Position numbers and translations under genes: made by a program. The notes beneath the pieces are model-generated. The model ran no database searches, was not told the origin of the DNA, and was given only the letters and a program-made list of their open reading frames with translations. Shown one piece after another: positions 1-9,235 of a DNA stretch of 44,651 nt; position 1 is the first letter of the stretch, and each line of letters opens with the position of its first letter. Source of the DNA: Chitinophaga pinensis. Lineage in GTDB: Bacteria > Bacteroidota > Bacteroidia > Bacteroidales > GCA-2748055. Location of the stretch: positions 1-44,651 of the forward strand of contig CAMAZH010000015.1 in the NCBI GenBank assembly GCA_945863035.1. Reading direction: 5' to 3'.

Positions 1-3000
1 AGGTGCCTCCTGTGGCAGTTATGGTAACTGTTCCGTCAGCAATCCCGGCGCAGCGCATGTCTGTTTTTGCCGCAGCGCTGGCAAGAACGTCTGGCTGGGC
101 AATATCAACGATCTGAACCGCTGACAAACAATTGTTGGCGTCTTTTACGAAAACCGGATAGCTTCCGGAGGCAATCGGAATATCCACTCCCGTGAGGTAG
201 GGATAGGTCAGGCCATTGTCGATGGAAACCGTATAGGGAGAGGTTCCGTTTGCGGCAGAAACATTGATCACTCCGTTTGATGCCCCGTTGCATTTCACAT
301 CGGTCTTTGAAACGGTGAATGTTACTTCGGCTCGCTTGGTGATTGCAGATTCATCGGTTAATACAATGCTGCATCCCGCGTTCGAATTCGCCAATACATT
401 ATAATTGAAAGTTCCTGTAGCCAAAAAGCCTGCGCCTGCCGAAAAATCGATTGCCGCGCCGGTTCCGATTACAGGACCAGCAACCGTTGTATTGGTATTA
501 TCGCGCAAGCTGTAGCTTACTCCTACCTCAGAGGATGACATTGTTACGAGTGCGTCTTCAAAATAGCAGACCGTTGGATTGGTGAGTGAAAAGGAGACGA
601 GGGGAAGAGGACTTACCTCAACCACCACAGGTTCCGAATCGATGCTCAGACATCCCTCCGCATTGCTTACCCGAACCGAGTAACTGCCGGAAGTGCTGGC
701 GGTGATTGCGGGTGTAACAGCTCCGGTAGACCATAAATAGTCTGTTCCGGCCGTTGAGGTCAACACAACACTTCCCCCCTCGCAGAAACTTGTTACGCCG
801 GAGGCAGTGATGCTTGGCTTTGCCGGTAAGGCGTTAACCGTGACAACGGTAGCATTTGAAGGAATGCTAAGACAGCCTGCAGCATTGCTTACCTGCACAG
901 TGTAGCTGCCTGCTGAACTCGCTGTGATGCTGGAGGTTGTAGCTCCATTCGACCATAAATAACCGGTTCCGGGTGAAGAGCTTAAGCTCACACTTCCCCC
1001 GAAGCAGAAAGATGTCGGTCCCCCTGCGGTGATGGAGGGTTTAGCGGGCAACCCGCTCACAGTTACAACCGTTGGATCTGAAGCAACACTAAGGCATCCG
1101 CCCGCATTTGTAACCTGAACCGAGTAACTTCCGGAGATATTTACCGTGATGCTTTGAGTAATGGCTCCGTTTGACCACAAATAACTTGATCCCGCTGAAG
1201 AGGTTAATACCACATTTCCCCCTAAACAGAAACTAACTGGCCCCGAAGCAGAAATCGTGGGTTTGGCCGGCAGGGGAACAACCGTTACAACAGTGGCATC
1301 CGAAGCAAGACTCGGGCAGCCCGAGGCGTTGGTTACCTGAACCGTGTAACTCCCGTCTGCGGTAACAGTAATGCTTTGCGTAGTGGCCCCGTTAGACCAC
1401 AAATAACTTGTGCCGGGTGAGGAGCTTAAATTCACACTTCCCCCGAAACAGAATGTAGTGGGCCCTCCGGCTGTAATCACCGGTTTAACAGGCAGGGCGT
1501 TCACTGTAACAAGAGCCGCATCGGAAGCAACACTCTGACATCCGGCTGCATTCGTAACCTGCACGGTGTAGCTGCCGGCTGCACCGGTTGTGATGCTTTG
1601 TGTGGCAGCTCCGTTGGACCATAAGTAACTTGTAGCCACTGAAGATGTTAAAGTCACGCTTCCGCCATCGCATAGCGTTGTTGGGCCATCTGCAGTTATT
1701 GTGGGTTTTGCCGGAAGGGCATTCACGGTTACAAAAGCAGTATCTGAAACCGGACTGAGACATCCGGCTGCATTGGACACCCTGACTGTATAATTTCCGG
1801 TGGTAAGGACTGTAATATTGGCTGCGGTAACCCCATTTGACCACAGATAGCCCGTTCCCGCTGAGGAGGTCAGAATAACGCTTCCTCCGGCACAGAATGT
1901 TGTTGGTCCTCCGGCTGTGATCGACGGTTTGGCAGGCAGTGCATTCACGGTTACCACCGTGGCGTCCGATACAAGGCTAAGGCATCCGGCTGCATTTCCT
2001 ACCTGCACCGTATAGTTACCTGCGGCAACAGCAGTGATGCTGGCTGTGGCAGCCCCGTTTGACCATAAATAACTTGTTCCCGGTGAAGAAGTTAAAACCA
2101 CGCTCCCTCCGGCACAGAAGGTGGTAGGCCCACCTGCCGAAATGGTTGGCTTGGCGGGAATTGTATTAACCGTTACAACCGTGGCATCGGACGATACGCT
2201 CTGGCAGCCGGCTATATTGGTAACCCGAACCGAGAAACTCCCGGAAGTGTTGACAGTGATACTGGGAGTTGTGGCTCCATTTGACCATAGGTAGCTTGTC
2301 CCGGGGGAGGAACTTAAAACCACGCTCCCGCCTGTGCAAAAAGTTGTCGGGCCTCCGGCAGTAACCGTGGGCTTAACCGGGAGATCATTTACCGTTACGG
2401 CTATGGCATCGGAGGCAACACTCTGGCATCCCGCTGCATTGGTAACCTGAACGGTAAAGCTTCCCGAGGCACTGACAGTGATACTGGGGGTTGTAGCTCC
2501 GTTTGACCAGAGATAGGAGGTTCCCGCAGAAGAAGTTAAAACAACGTTCCCTCCTGCGCAGAAGGTTGTCGGACCACCGGCGGTGATAACGGGTTTAGCC
2601 GGAAGGGCATTCACCGTGATGGGGGTAGCATCCGAGACAACGCTCAGGCATCCTTCCGCATTGGTAACCTGTACCGAGTAACTGCCGGCAGCACTCACAG
2701 TGATGCTGGGGGTGATGGCCCCGTTCGACCACAAATAGCCTGTCCCGGCTGAAGAGGTCAAGACAACGTTTCCTCCGGTACAAAAGGTTGTTGGTCCACC
2801 AGCCGTGATGACAGGTTTGGCGGGCAAAGCATTCACAGTAACTACTGTTGGGTCTGAAGCAATACTCAAACATCCGGCTACATTACCAACGCGAACGGTA
2901 TAACTGCCGCTGGCACTAACCGTGATGCTGGGGGTGGTGGCTCCGTTCGACCATAAATAGCTTGTCCCGGCCGAAGAGGTCAAAACTACGCTTCCCCCGG

Positions 3001-5695
3001 CACAGAAAGTGGTGGGACCGCCAGCCGAAACAGACGGTTTGGCGGGCAAAGCGTTAACCGTGACCACAGTGGCATCCGAGGCGACGCTCTGACATCCCCC
3101 GGCATTGGTGACCCGGACCGTGTAACTACCGGCAGTGCTTACGGTAATACTGGATGTTGTTGCCCCATTCGACCACAAATAGGACGAACCGGCGGAGGAG
3201 GTCAAGACCACGTTACCGCCCGTGCAGAAGGTGGTGGGTCCCCCGGCCGTGATGGTTGGCTTGGCAGGCAGGGCGTTTACCGTGATGGTTGTAGCATCCG
3301 AGGCAACGCTCTGGCATCCATTGCTGTTTGTTACGCGCACCGTGTAGCTTCCCGATGCCGACACCGTGATGCTGGGAGTGGTAGCCCCGTTGGACCATAA
3401 ATAGCTGGTTCCGGCGGAGGAGGTCAACACTACGCTTCCCCCGAAACAGAAAGTGGTGGGACCGCCGGCAGTGATGGTGGGTTTGGCGGGCAAGTCGTTT
3501 ACAGTTATCACCCTGGGATCAGATGCTACGCTAAGACACCCTGCCGCATTGGTAACCTGAACCGTGTAACTGCCGGCCGTGGTAACCGATATGCTGGGGG
3601 TGGTGGCCCCGTTCGACCACAAATAGCTTGTCCCGGCTGAGGAGGTCAGCGTTACGCTGCCCCCGGCACAAAAAGTGGTGGGACCACCGGCAGAAATTGA
3701 CGGCTTGGCAGGCAGGGCATTAACAGTCACTACTGTGGGATCCGAAATTACGCTCAGACATCCCGCTAAATTGGTGACCTGCACCGTGTAACTGCCTGCG
3801 GCGCTTACGGTGATGCTCGGCGTTGTGGCTCCATTGGACCAAAGGTAGCTCGTTCCTGCAGATGAGGTTAATGTTACGCTTCCCCCAAAACAGAAAGTGA
3901 CAGGACCTCCTGCGGTAATCGTTGGCTTGGCAGGCAGGGCGTTCACCGTTACGGCTGTGGGATCCGAGGCTACGCTCTGACACCCGGAGGCATTGGTAAC
4001 GCGCACCGTATAACTGCCTGAAGTGGTGACGGTAATAGTAGGAGTTGTGGCCCCTGTGGACCACAGGTAACTTGTTCCGGCTGAAGAGCTCAGGATTACG
4101 CTTCCCCCGGCACAAAAAGTGGTGGGACCTCCGGCCGATATCGTCGGTTTGGCGGGCAAAGCGTTAACCGTTACCACAGTGGCGTCGGACGATATGCTCT
4201 GGCATCCCGAAGCATTGGTGACCCGGACGGTGTAACTGCCGGCTGTGCTAACGGTTATGCTTGGTGTGGTGGCTCCGGTGGACCATAAATAGCTTGACCC
4301 GGCAGAGGAGGTCAATACCACGCTTCCCCCGAAACAAAAAGTGGTGGGACCGCCGGCAGAGATGGTGGGTTTTGCAGGTAAGGCATTAACTGTGACGGTT
4401 GTGGCATCAGAAGCCACGCTCAAACATCCCGCTGCATTGGTAACCCTAACTGTATAGCTTCCAGCGGTGCTAACGCTGATGCTGGGAGTAGTTGCCCCGT
4501 TAGACCATAAGTATGTGGTTCCGGCCGAAGCGGTTAGAACCACGTTGCCCCCGGCACAAAAAGTTGTAGGACCCCCGGCCGTGATAGTCGGCTTTGCGGG
4601 AAAAGGATTGACAGTTACTACCGTGGCATTGGATGCTTCGCTCAAGCAGCCGTTGGCATTGGTTACCTGAACTGTGTAGTTTCCGGATGCCGAGGCCGTG
4701 ATACTCGGGCTGGTGGCTCCGGTTGACCATAAATAGGTGATTCCCGGCGATGAGGTTAAAACCACACTGCCGCCGGTACAAAAAGAAGTAGGCCCACCCG
4801 GAGTTATAGTTGGCTTTGCCGGCAGTGGATTAACCGTAATACTGGCGTTTCCGGTGGCCGTGCAACCGTTTGCGTCGGTAATCGTTACTGTGGCAGTAAA
4901 TGGACCTCCGGCAACACTGTTCGAATAGTTGGATGTCTGGGAGGATGTGCTGCTGAAAGATCCTGAGCTTGCAGACCAAAGATAGATTTCTCCCCCATTC
5001 CCTCCGGAGGGGGTTGCTGTAAGCGGAAGATTCTGAGCTACACAGACCACACCCGGGTTGGGCGTCACAACAACACTAAGATTTAAAGGCTCGTCAATGG
5101 TTAACAGCCCTGAAACAACCTCACCGCAGGTATGAAAATCATTTACAGTTACAGTGTAGTCGTTTCCCACCGCAAGATTGGTGAAGGTGTAAGCCCCGGC
5201 CTGTGCCCCTGAACTTGAAACCACAGCGGCGCCCTTCTTCAACACATAGGTATAGGGGGCGGTGCCTCCGGTAGCCAATACAGATATTTTTCCGTCGTCG
5301 ATCCCGGCACAGCTGGCAGGGCTCACAACAGGAGCCGGAAGAACCAAAATACCGGGTTGGCTGATGGTGATGTTGGAGTAAAGAATAGCGTCCCCCAGAT
5401 TGTCGGTTACAAAAACTATGTATTTGCTTGCAGGTAAGCCTGTAAAATTATGGGAAGTGTTGCTCGTGGGTCCGAAATTGTCAACAACTACCAGAATGGG
5501 AAAAGCATTGGCATTGTAAAGGTAATAATTATAATCCGGTCCCGCTCCCCCGCTCACACCTGTCACCGAAATGCTTCCGGTTGACCCTCCGTTGCAAAGC
5601 ACATTCGATCCGATTGCTGTACCCGCTGCATTGACAAAAGAAATGCTCAAACCGACAAGGACTGTAACTAAAGCTATGTGTTTAAAAATTCTCAT
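1..5695 (-). CDS. Giant secreted repeat adhesin, SprB/Ig-like repeats (3' end outside window)
   Basis: The frame starting at the ATG at 5695 was spot-checked at several points down to base 1 and is open there, so at least 1898 residues are encoded and the C-terminus lies beyond the window. A signal peptide (MRIFKHIALVTVLVGLSISF, then VNA) opens the protein. It is followed by SprB-like segments (pattern CAGxxDGxI...GGTAPYTY) to about residue 280, then 19 Ig-like units of 74 residues, then further SprB-like segments (CNGASNGVINV, CAGIADGTVTI). Each unit carries a TFCxGGS and an NxxGC motif around a conserved YLWSNGA. Such proteins in Bacteroidota are exported, usually by the type IX system, and act as adhesins or gliding-associated surface proteins; the sorting domain would be at the unseen C-terminus. 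The start lies 10 bp after the stop of the small secreted gene at 5706-6134, suggesting one transcript. Substrate and role are unknown. Confidence 0.85.
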   Translation of the reverse strand, partial: MRIFKHIALVTVLVGLSISFVNAAGTAIGSNVLCNGGSTGSISVTGVSGGAGPDYNYYLYNANAFPILVVVDNFGPTSNTSHNFTGLPASKYIVFVTDNLGDAILYSNITISQPGILVLPAPVVSPASCAGIDDGKISVLATGGTAPYTYVLKKGAAVVSSSGAQAGAYTFTNLAVGNDYTVTVNDFHTCGEVVSGLLTIDEPLNLSVVVTPNPGVVCVAQNLPLTATPSGGNGGEIYLWSASSGSFSSTSSQTSNYSNSVAGGPFTATVTITDANGCTATGNASITVNPLPAKPTITPGGPTSFCTGGSVVLTSSPGITYLWSTGATSPSITASASGNYTVQVTNANGCLSEASNATVVTVNPFPAKPTITAGGPTTFCAGGNVVLTASAGTTYLWSNGATTPSISVSTAGSYTVRVTNAAGCLSVASDATTVTVNALPAKPTISAGGPTTFCFGGSVVLTSSAGSSYLWSTGATTPSITVSTAGSYTVRVTNASGCQSISSDATVVTVNALPAKPTISAGGPTTFCAGGSVILSSSAGTSYLWSTGATTPTITVTTSGSYTVRVTNASGCQSVASDPTAVTVNALPAKPTITAGGPVTFCFGGSVTLTSSAGTSYLWSNGATTPSITVSAAGSYTVQVTNLAGCLSVISDPTVVTVNALPAKPSISAGGPTTFCAGGSVTLTSSAGTSYLWSNGATTPSISVTTAGSYTVQVTNAAGCLSVASDPRVITVNDLPAKPTITAGGPTTFCFGGSVVLTSSAGTSYLWSNGATTPSITVSASGSYTVRVTNSNGCQSVASDATTITVNALPAKPTITAGGPTTFCTGGNVVLTSSAGSSYLWSNGATTSSITVSTAGSYTVRVTNAGGCQSVASDATVVTVNALPAKPSVSAGGPTTFCAGGSVVLTSSAGTSYLWSNGATTPSITVSASGSYTVRVGNVAGCLSIASDPTVVTVNALPAKPVITAGGPTTFCTGGNVVLTSSAGTGYLWSNGAITPSITVSAAGSYSVQVTNAEGCLSVVSDATPITVNALPAKPVITAGGPTTFCAGGNVVLTSSAGTSYLWSNGATTPSITVSASGSFTVQVTNAAGCQSVASDAIAVTVNDLPVKPTVTAGGPTTFCTGGSVVLSSSPGTSYLWSNGATTPSITVNTSGSFSVRVTNIAGCQSVSSDATVVTVNTIPAKPTISAGGPTTFCAGGSVVLTSSPGTSYLWSNGAATASITAVAAGNYTVQVGNAAGCLSLVSDATVVTVNALPAKPSITAGGPTTFCAGGSVILTSSAGTGYLWSNGVTAANITVLTTGNYTVRVSNAAGCLSPVSDTAFVTVNALPAKPTITADGPTTLCDGGSVTLTSSVATSYLWSNGAATQSITTGAAGSYTVQVTNAAGCQSVASDAALVTVNALPVKPVITAGGPTTFCFGGSVNLSSSPGTSYLWSNGATTQSITVTADGSYTVQVTNASGCPSLASDATVVTVVPLPAKPTISASGPVSFCLGGNVVLTSSAGSSYLWSNGAITQSITVNISGSYSVQVTNAGGCLSVASDPTVVTVSGLPAKPSITAGGPTSFCFGGSVSLSSSPGTGYLWSNGATTSSITASSAGSYTVQVSNAAGCLSIPSNATVVTVNALPAKPSITASGVTSFCEGGSVVLTSTAGTDYLWSTGAVTPAITASTSGSYSVRVSNAEGCLSIDSEPVVVEVSPLPLVSFSLTNPTVCYFEDALVTMSSSEVGVSYSLRDNTNTTVAGPVIGTGAAIDFSAGAGFLATGTFNYNVLANSNAGCSIVLTDESAITKRAEVTFTVSKTDVKCNGASNGVINVSAANGTSPYTVSIDNGLTYPYLTGVDIPIASGSYPVFVKDANNCLSAVQIVDIAQPDVLASAAAKTDMRCAGIADGTVTITATGGT
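640..4860 (-). repeat. 19 in-frame tandem repeats of 222 bp (74 aa Ig-like units)
   Basis: The codons for the F-C-x-G-G-S motif recur at 771, 993, 1215 and so on to 4767. The distance from first to last is 3996 bp, exactly 18 x 222, so there are 19 units with no net length change. A typical unit reads KPTITAGGPTTFC.AGGSVVLTSSAGTSYLW.SNGATTPSITV.GSYTVRVTNAAGC.LSVASDATTVTVNALPA. The two Cys per unit (TFC and GC) are kept in every copy I read. Outer boundaries are approximate. Confidence 0.93.
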
Positions 5696-5705
5696 GGTTT
5701 TTGCA

Positions 5706-6134
5706 TTACTTACTATATTTCAGCCATTTCGCCGCCATCGTGAACTCGTCTACGAAAATCCACAGATAAACATCCGACTTCTTCTCCATTTCAATTTCAA
5801 AGGTTCTCAGACTTATATTGTCAATTTGCTTGATCAGACGGCCCCCTTCAAAGGGACTGGAGTCATAAATGTAGCAATTCACCGCCTGGCTGCTGCCTGT
5901 AATTGTAATGCTTATAAGGTTCTTTTTCGTGTTTTTCTTCCATACCGCAACAAAATCAAATGTATCGTCCGCTGAAATTGCGTTAAAGGAATTACTCCAA
6001 AACGCTGCATGTAAGCTGCCAGAATTCAGGCATACTTGTTCAGGCAACGCAGGAAGCACGTCTCTGGAAAAGCAGCTTGAAGAATAGCCCAACAGCAGCA
6101 GCAATGTAAAAACCGAAAGAAAAAAACGCTTCAT
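5706..6134 (-). CDS. Small secreted protein of unknown function
   Basis: This 142-residue protein starts with a clear signal peptide (MKRFFLSVFTLLLLLGYSSS, ending near CFSRD). The mature part of about 120 residues alternates hydrophobic and polar residues as in a beta-sandwich (DDTFDFVAVW, NLISITITGS, DVYLWIFVDEF) and keeps two Cys, in EQVCLNSG and AVNCYIYD. I do not recognise a family. It lies 10 bp upstream of the giant adhesin on the same strand, so the two are probably co-transcribed. A partner, chaperone or surface-anchoring role is possible but is only inference from position. Confidence 0.75.
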   Translation of the reverse strand: MKRFFLSVFTLLLLLGYSSSCFSRDVLPALPEQVCLNSGSLHAAFWSNSFNAISADDTFDFVAVWKKNTKKNLISITITGSSQAVNCYIYDSSPFEGGRLIKQIDNISLRTFEIEMEKKSDVYLWIFVDEFTMAAKWLKYSK

Positions 6135-6465
6135 ATAAAAATATTTTTAGGTTTTCCGTAAAGCCCAAAAAGCCTTCCCTCAACTGACAAGCATCAACGA
6201 CGCTTGTCCATTCTCAGGAATAAACCCTGTTTCTCCTGGCGTTTTCAGGGCTTAAAACCGATCCTTCAATCACCCCTGTCAGAGCCAAATCAACGTCCCG
6301 GAACGAAAGCATTGTACGCACTCAGTTCTGTAATGGTTACAATCAACAGATTTACAACTTAAAATAACCAAATACTTTTTGTGCTTATAAATGTATTATG
6401 AATATTCCTGAGAAAAAACACCCCGAAGCGATTATTATTCAACAAATTGAAATTTATCAATCCGA
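6135..6465. other. Intergenic region with a small hairpin; no gene seen
   Basis: These 331 bp separate the LolC/E-type gene from the secreted-protein/adhesin pair, all on the minus strand. They should hold the end of the first transcript and the promoter of the second. A 7-bp inverted repeat (GACAAGC at 6186-6192, GCTTGTC at 6202-6208, loop 9) is present but lacks a U tract. I could not place a convincing -33/-7 pair. No ORF with coding character is visible. Confidence 0.5.
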
Positions 6466-7677
6466 TTATTGTTTCGAGGACAATTTTCTCACGGGATACA
6501 AGGCGGCCAGAAAGCCGATAAGGACCACAACCAGCCAAATGAGAAGGATGTCACCGACCTGAATATCAACAGGGTAACTGTCGAGCACGAAAGATCCGCT
6601 TCCGGCAAGTCCGATAATTTCGAATGTCTCCTGTATCCATGCAATTCCTGTTCCTGCCAGGATTCCCAGAAAGGAGCCGGTGAGGGAGATGAGCCAACCC
6701 TCGAGAAGGAATATTCTCTTTATCGTTGCCGAATCAGCGCCCAGGTTCCTGAGGCTTACAATATCGTCGTGCTTGTCGATGATCAGCATGCTCAGTGAGC
6801 CCACAATATTGAAAGAAGCAACAAACAAAATCAGGGTAAGGATCATAAAGATGGCCCATTTTTCGGATCGCATGATACGGTAGAACATTTCGTTCTGCTG
6901 GTATCGGGTTTTGACATCGAACTTATCCGGGAGTATGGATTTAACCTGCATCTGCACCTGCTCCTCATTTACGCCGTCGTTTAACTTTATCTCCAGAGCT
7001 GAGACCTCGTTGGTGTAATCCAGAATTTCCCTAACATTCTGAATGGGCAGCAGAATGTATTTTGCGTCGTATTCCTGCTCGATACCAAAAACCCCGCTGG
7101 GATAAACCGGAAACTTGCGAAACGCTCCGGTTGGATTGGCCATATTGATTTTCCCAACTCGTTCGGGGACATAAATAATCAGAGGATTGACGAAATTCAG
7201 CCCTACCCGAAGCGAGTATGCCACGCCCTGGCCCACAACCGTAAAAGGCCGGCCCTCCTTCTCGAGGATAAAGTCCCCGTCAACAATCATGGTATCGACG
7301 CCCGAGGTATGCACAAACCGATCGTCGACTCCTTTCATGGTGGCAATATACTGCCGCTGATCATAGCGCAGGAGGGCATTCTCTTCCAGAACTTCAGATA
7401 TATCAAGCACTCCGGGAATCGCTAGAATCCTGTCTTTTTCCGCTAACGCGGGATCAAAAACCTTGCCTTCCACCAGTGTGATTTTCAGATCCGGGTCAAA
7501 TGAGTTTATGAGCGACTTGATGACTTTATCGAAACCGTTAAACACCGAAAGAACGATCACCAGAGCCATGGTTCCGACCGTAACCCCTCCCACGGCAATA
7601 GCCGAAATGATGTTGATGGCATTCTGTTTTTTCTTTGCCAGCAGATAACGTTTTGCTATGTAAAAGGGGAAGTTCAA
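6466..7677 (-). CDS. LolC/LolE-family ABC transporter permease (FtsX/MacB type)
   Basis: The 403-residue protein has the LolC/E layout. A conserved N-terminus (NFPFYIAKRYLLAKKKQNAI) leads into TM1 at about residues 23-48 (INIISAIAVGGVTVGTMALV). A periplasmic MacB_PCD-like domain follows to about 265, then a three-helix FtsX domain (FMILTLILFVASFNIVGSL; LLEGWLISLTGSFLGILAG; ILLIWLVVVLIGFLAALYPV). In the family, the permease with its ATPase releases lipoproteins from the inner membrane for transport to the outer membrane. No ATPase gene is adjacent. The start is TTG at 7677, 6 bp after the methyltransferase stop. It is preferred over later codons because the family N-terminus begins exactly there. 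Co-transcribed with the methyltransferase. Confidence 0.88.
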   Translation of the reverse strand: MNFPFYIAKRYLLAKKKQNAINIISAIAVGGVTVGTMALVIVLSVFNGFDKVIKSLINSFDPDLKITLVEGKVFDPALAEKDRILAIPGVLDISEVLEENALLRYDQRQYIATMKGVDDRFVHTSGVDTMIVDGDFILEKEGRPFTVVGQGVAYSLRVGLNFVNPLIIYVPERVGKINMANPTGAFRKFPVYPSGVFGIEQEYDAKYILLPIQNVREILDYTNEVSALEIKLNDGVNEEQVQMQVKSILPDKFDVKTRYQQNEMFYRIMRSEKWAIFMILTLILFVASFNIVGSLSMLIIDKHDDIVSLRNLGADSATIKRIFLLEGWLISLTGSFLGILAGTGIAWIQETFEIIGLAGSGSFVLDSYPVDIQVGDILLIWLVVVLIGFLAALYPVRKLSSKQ

Positions 7678-7683
7678 AAGATC

Positions 7684-8493
7684 TTATTTTATTGCCTTTA
7701 CAATCAGCCCTGTACCACTCGAATGGCGAATTCGGACATCGAAAAAGTTCAATACCAGGCTCAGGGGAAAGGTAAGCAAATAATAAAACGGGATGAGGAT
7801 AAAGAACAATTTGCTCGCATTAAGCATAATAATAGGGTACTTCATCGAAAGGCGCCACGAGATCCCGCCCGGTTTCCCGTAGGAATAACGCGCATAAACC
7901 TGACGGAAGCCTGCCGACTTGAGTTTGGCAGTAATCTCGTCGATGTTGTAGCCGTCGCGCACGTGCTCCTCGATAAACGACTCATCGCTGTCATCGTGAA
8001 CATCCGACCCGCCCTGATCAGATGGGGTGGATATCAGCAAAACACCGTTGTTTTTCATGGAGAAATGAAAGTTTTTAAACACTTCCACATCTTCGAGGAT
8101 GTGCTCCATCACGTCGATCGAGAGTACCAGGCTGTACTTGTCTTCCTCTCGCAGCTTTGTGAGGTCGGCAACCCGGAAGCTCACCCGTTCCGATAAGCCA
8201 AGCCTGCCAAAAAAGTTGTTGCAGTCGGCAATCTGCTCTTCTTTAACATCCACGCCAGTAAGCCGGCATTCGGGAAACCTCTTTGCCAGATAATAGCTGT
8301 ACTGCCCAAAGCCCGATCCGGCATCCAGTATCTCAGGGTTTCGGGGGAGTGAAGAGCGAATGCCCCGAATCTCTTTCTTCACATGCCATGCCCTGAGCAA
8401 CAGCAGGTCGAGCAATTTGTAGAAAATAATTCTCAGAGCGGGTGAGGCGTTGAAAACTTTGCCCAGACTGCTTTTTATTGGATCGTATTGCAT
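7684..8493 (-). CDS. Class I SAM-dependent methyltransferase with C-terminal hydrophobic hairpin
   Basis: A Rossmann methyltransferase of 269 residues. Motif I is EILDAGSGFGQYSYYLAKRF (about residues 53-72), the acidic loop is LTGVDVKEEQI, and motif IV/post-motif is YSLVLSIDVMEHILEDVEVF. This is the Methyltransf_11/25 type. After the catalytic domain the chain has two hydrophobic stretches (YPIIMLNASKLFFILIPFYY and LLTFPLSLVLNFF), suggesting membrane association and a lipid or envelope substrate. The substrate cannot be read from sequence. It starts at ATG 8493, 160 bp after rbfA, and runs into the LolC/E-type gene. Confidence 0.82.
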   Translation of the reverse strand: MQYDPIKSSLGKVFNASPALRIIFYKLLDLLLLRAWHVKKEIRGIRSSLPRNPEILDAGSGFGQYSYYLAKRFPECRLTGVDVKEEQIADCNNFFGRLGLSERVSFRVADLTKLREEDKYSLVLSIDVMEHILEDVEVFKNFHFSMKNNGVLLISTPSDQGGSDVHDDSDESFIEEHVRDGYNIDEITAKLKSAGFRQVYARYSYGKPGGISWRLSMKYPIIMLNASKLFFILIPFYYLLTFPLSLVLNFFDVRIRHSSGTGLIVKAIK

Positions 8494-8653
8494 TATTCAG
8501 GTTTTTGCGCCAATGGGACAAAAGATTTCACGATCTCACAAAATCCCCGTCCGACTTTCCTATTAAAGGGTCGCTGCCGGTAATAGACAGGAAAGAAAAA
8601 AATTTGTGAGTCATTTCGTTTGTAAGCCTTTGTGGCATTGGTTCGATTATCGA

Positions 8654-8986
8654 CTATTTTAAAAGGTTTTCAATCTTTTCAATGTAATCCAAACTGTCGT
8701 CGATAAAAAACGCCAGTTCCGGAACGATTCTCAGCTGGTGTCTGACCAGGTTGCCCAGTTCGTGACGGATTTGCGGTATCATTTCCTTGACCGCCAGAAG
8801 GGTTTTATCTGTCTCTTTCGGGGGAAAAATACTCAGGTAGATTTTTGCAACGCTCAGATCCGGGCTAATCCGCACTGTGGTGACGGTAATCAGTTTCCCG
8901 CCAAGTTCCGCCGAACGTCTCTGAATGATCTGTCCCAGCTCTTTCTGCAGTAATCGCGATATTTTTTTTTGCCTTGTGGTTTCCAT
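8654..8986 (-). CDS. rbfA: Ribosome-binding factor A
   Basis: At 110 residues this is full length for RbfA, the KH-fold factor needed for late 30S subunit maturation and 16S 5'-end processing. Family features are the N-terminal METTRQKKISRLLQKELGQI, the central ISPDLSVAKIYLSIFP strand, and the C-terminal IRHELGNLVRHQLRIVPELA followed by FFIDDSLDYIEKIENLL. ATG at 8986. It is the first gene of the minus-strand group rbfA / methyltransferase / LolC/E-type permease and has a strong -7 box upstream. Confidence 0.95.
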   Translation of the reverse strand: METTRQKKISRLLQKELGQIIQRRSAELGGKLITVTTVRISPDLSVAKIYLSIFPPKETDKTLLAVKEMIPQIRHELGNLVRHQLRIVPELAFFIDDSLDYIEKIENLLK

Positions 8987-9052
8987 AGTGATATTATATT
9001 GCCCCGGGTAAACTTCTCAAAGGCGGGCTTTTAAATAAAAGCGTAAAGGTTA

Positions 9053-9086
9053 CAAAATTAGGTTTTTTTGGGGATTTTTTGCACAA
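9053..9086 (-). promoter_or_regulatory. Predicted promoter of rbfA
   Basis: The minus strand reads TAATTTTG at 9060-9053, a perfect TAnnTTTG -7 box of the primary Bacteroidota sigma factor. A TTG lies at 9086-9084, with 23 nt between them, slightly longer than the usual 19-21. This predicts a leader of about 60 nt. Confidence 0.5.
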
Positions 9087-9125
9087 TTAACCATTATTGT
9101 AAGTAATCGGACATTGTGAAAAAGG

Positions 9126-9158
9126 GTTCACGCAATCCCGATAAATCGGGACGCAAAG
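9126..9158 (+). repeat. Dispersed palindromic repeat, family B, copy 1
   Basis: The sequence is GTTCACGCAATCCCG followed by ATAAATCGGGACGCAAAG. It contains the hairpin TCCCGAT/ATCGGGA. A second, slightly diverged copy lies in the opposite orientation at 35859-35893, also between genes. The 8987-9235 spacer otherwise holds the rbfA promoter and no visible gene. Confidence 0.6.
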
Positions 9159-9235
9159 TTTTTTTGGAAAGTTCTCCTGGACTGAAGCTTCGCAGAACGC
9201 GGTAACTCGCTCTACATCAATACATCACGCCATCA

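Noticed and set aside
1485-4928. Several open frames of 60-130 codons on both strands within 1.5-4.9 kb
   Set aside because: They are other-frame readings of the 222-bp adhesin repeats; the adhesin frame was open wherever checked.
1-5695. Possible frameshift in the adhesin
   Set aside because: The frame was checked near bases 1-90, 962-1020, 2102-2125 and 4322-4375; all agree with the ATG at 5695.
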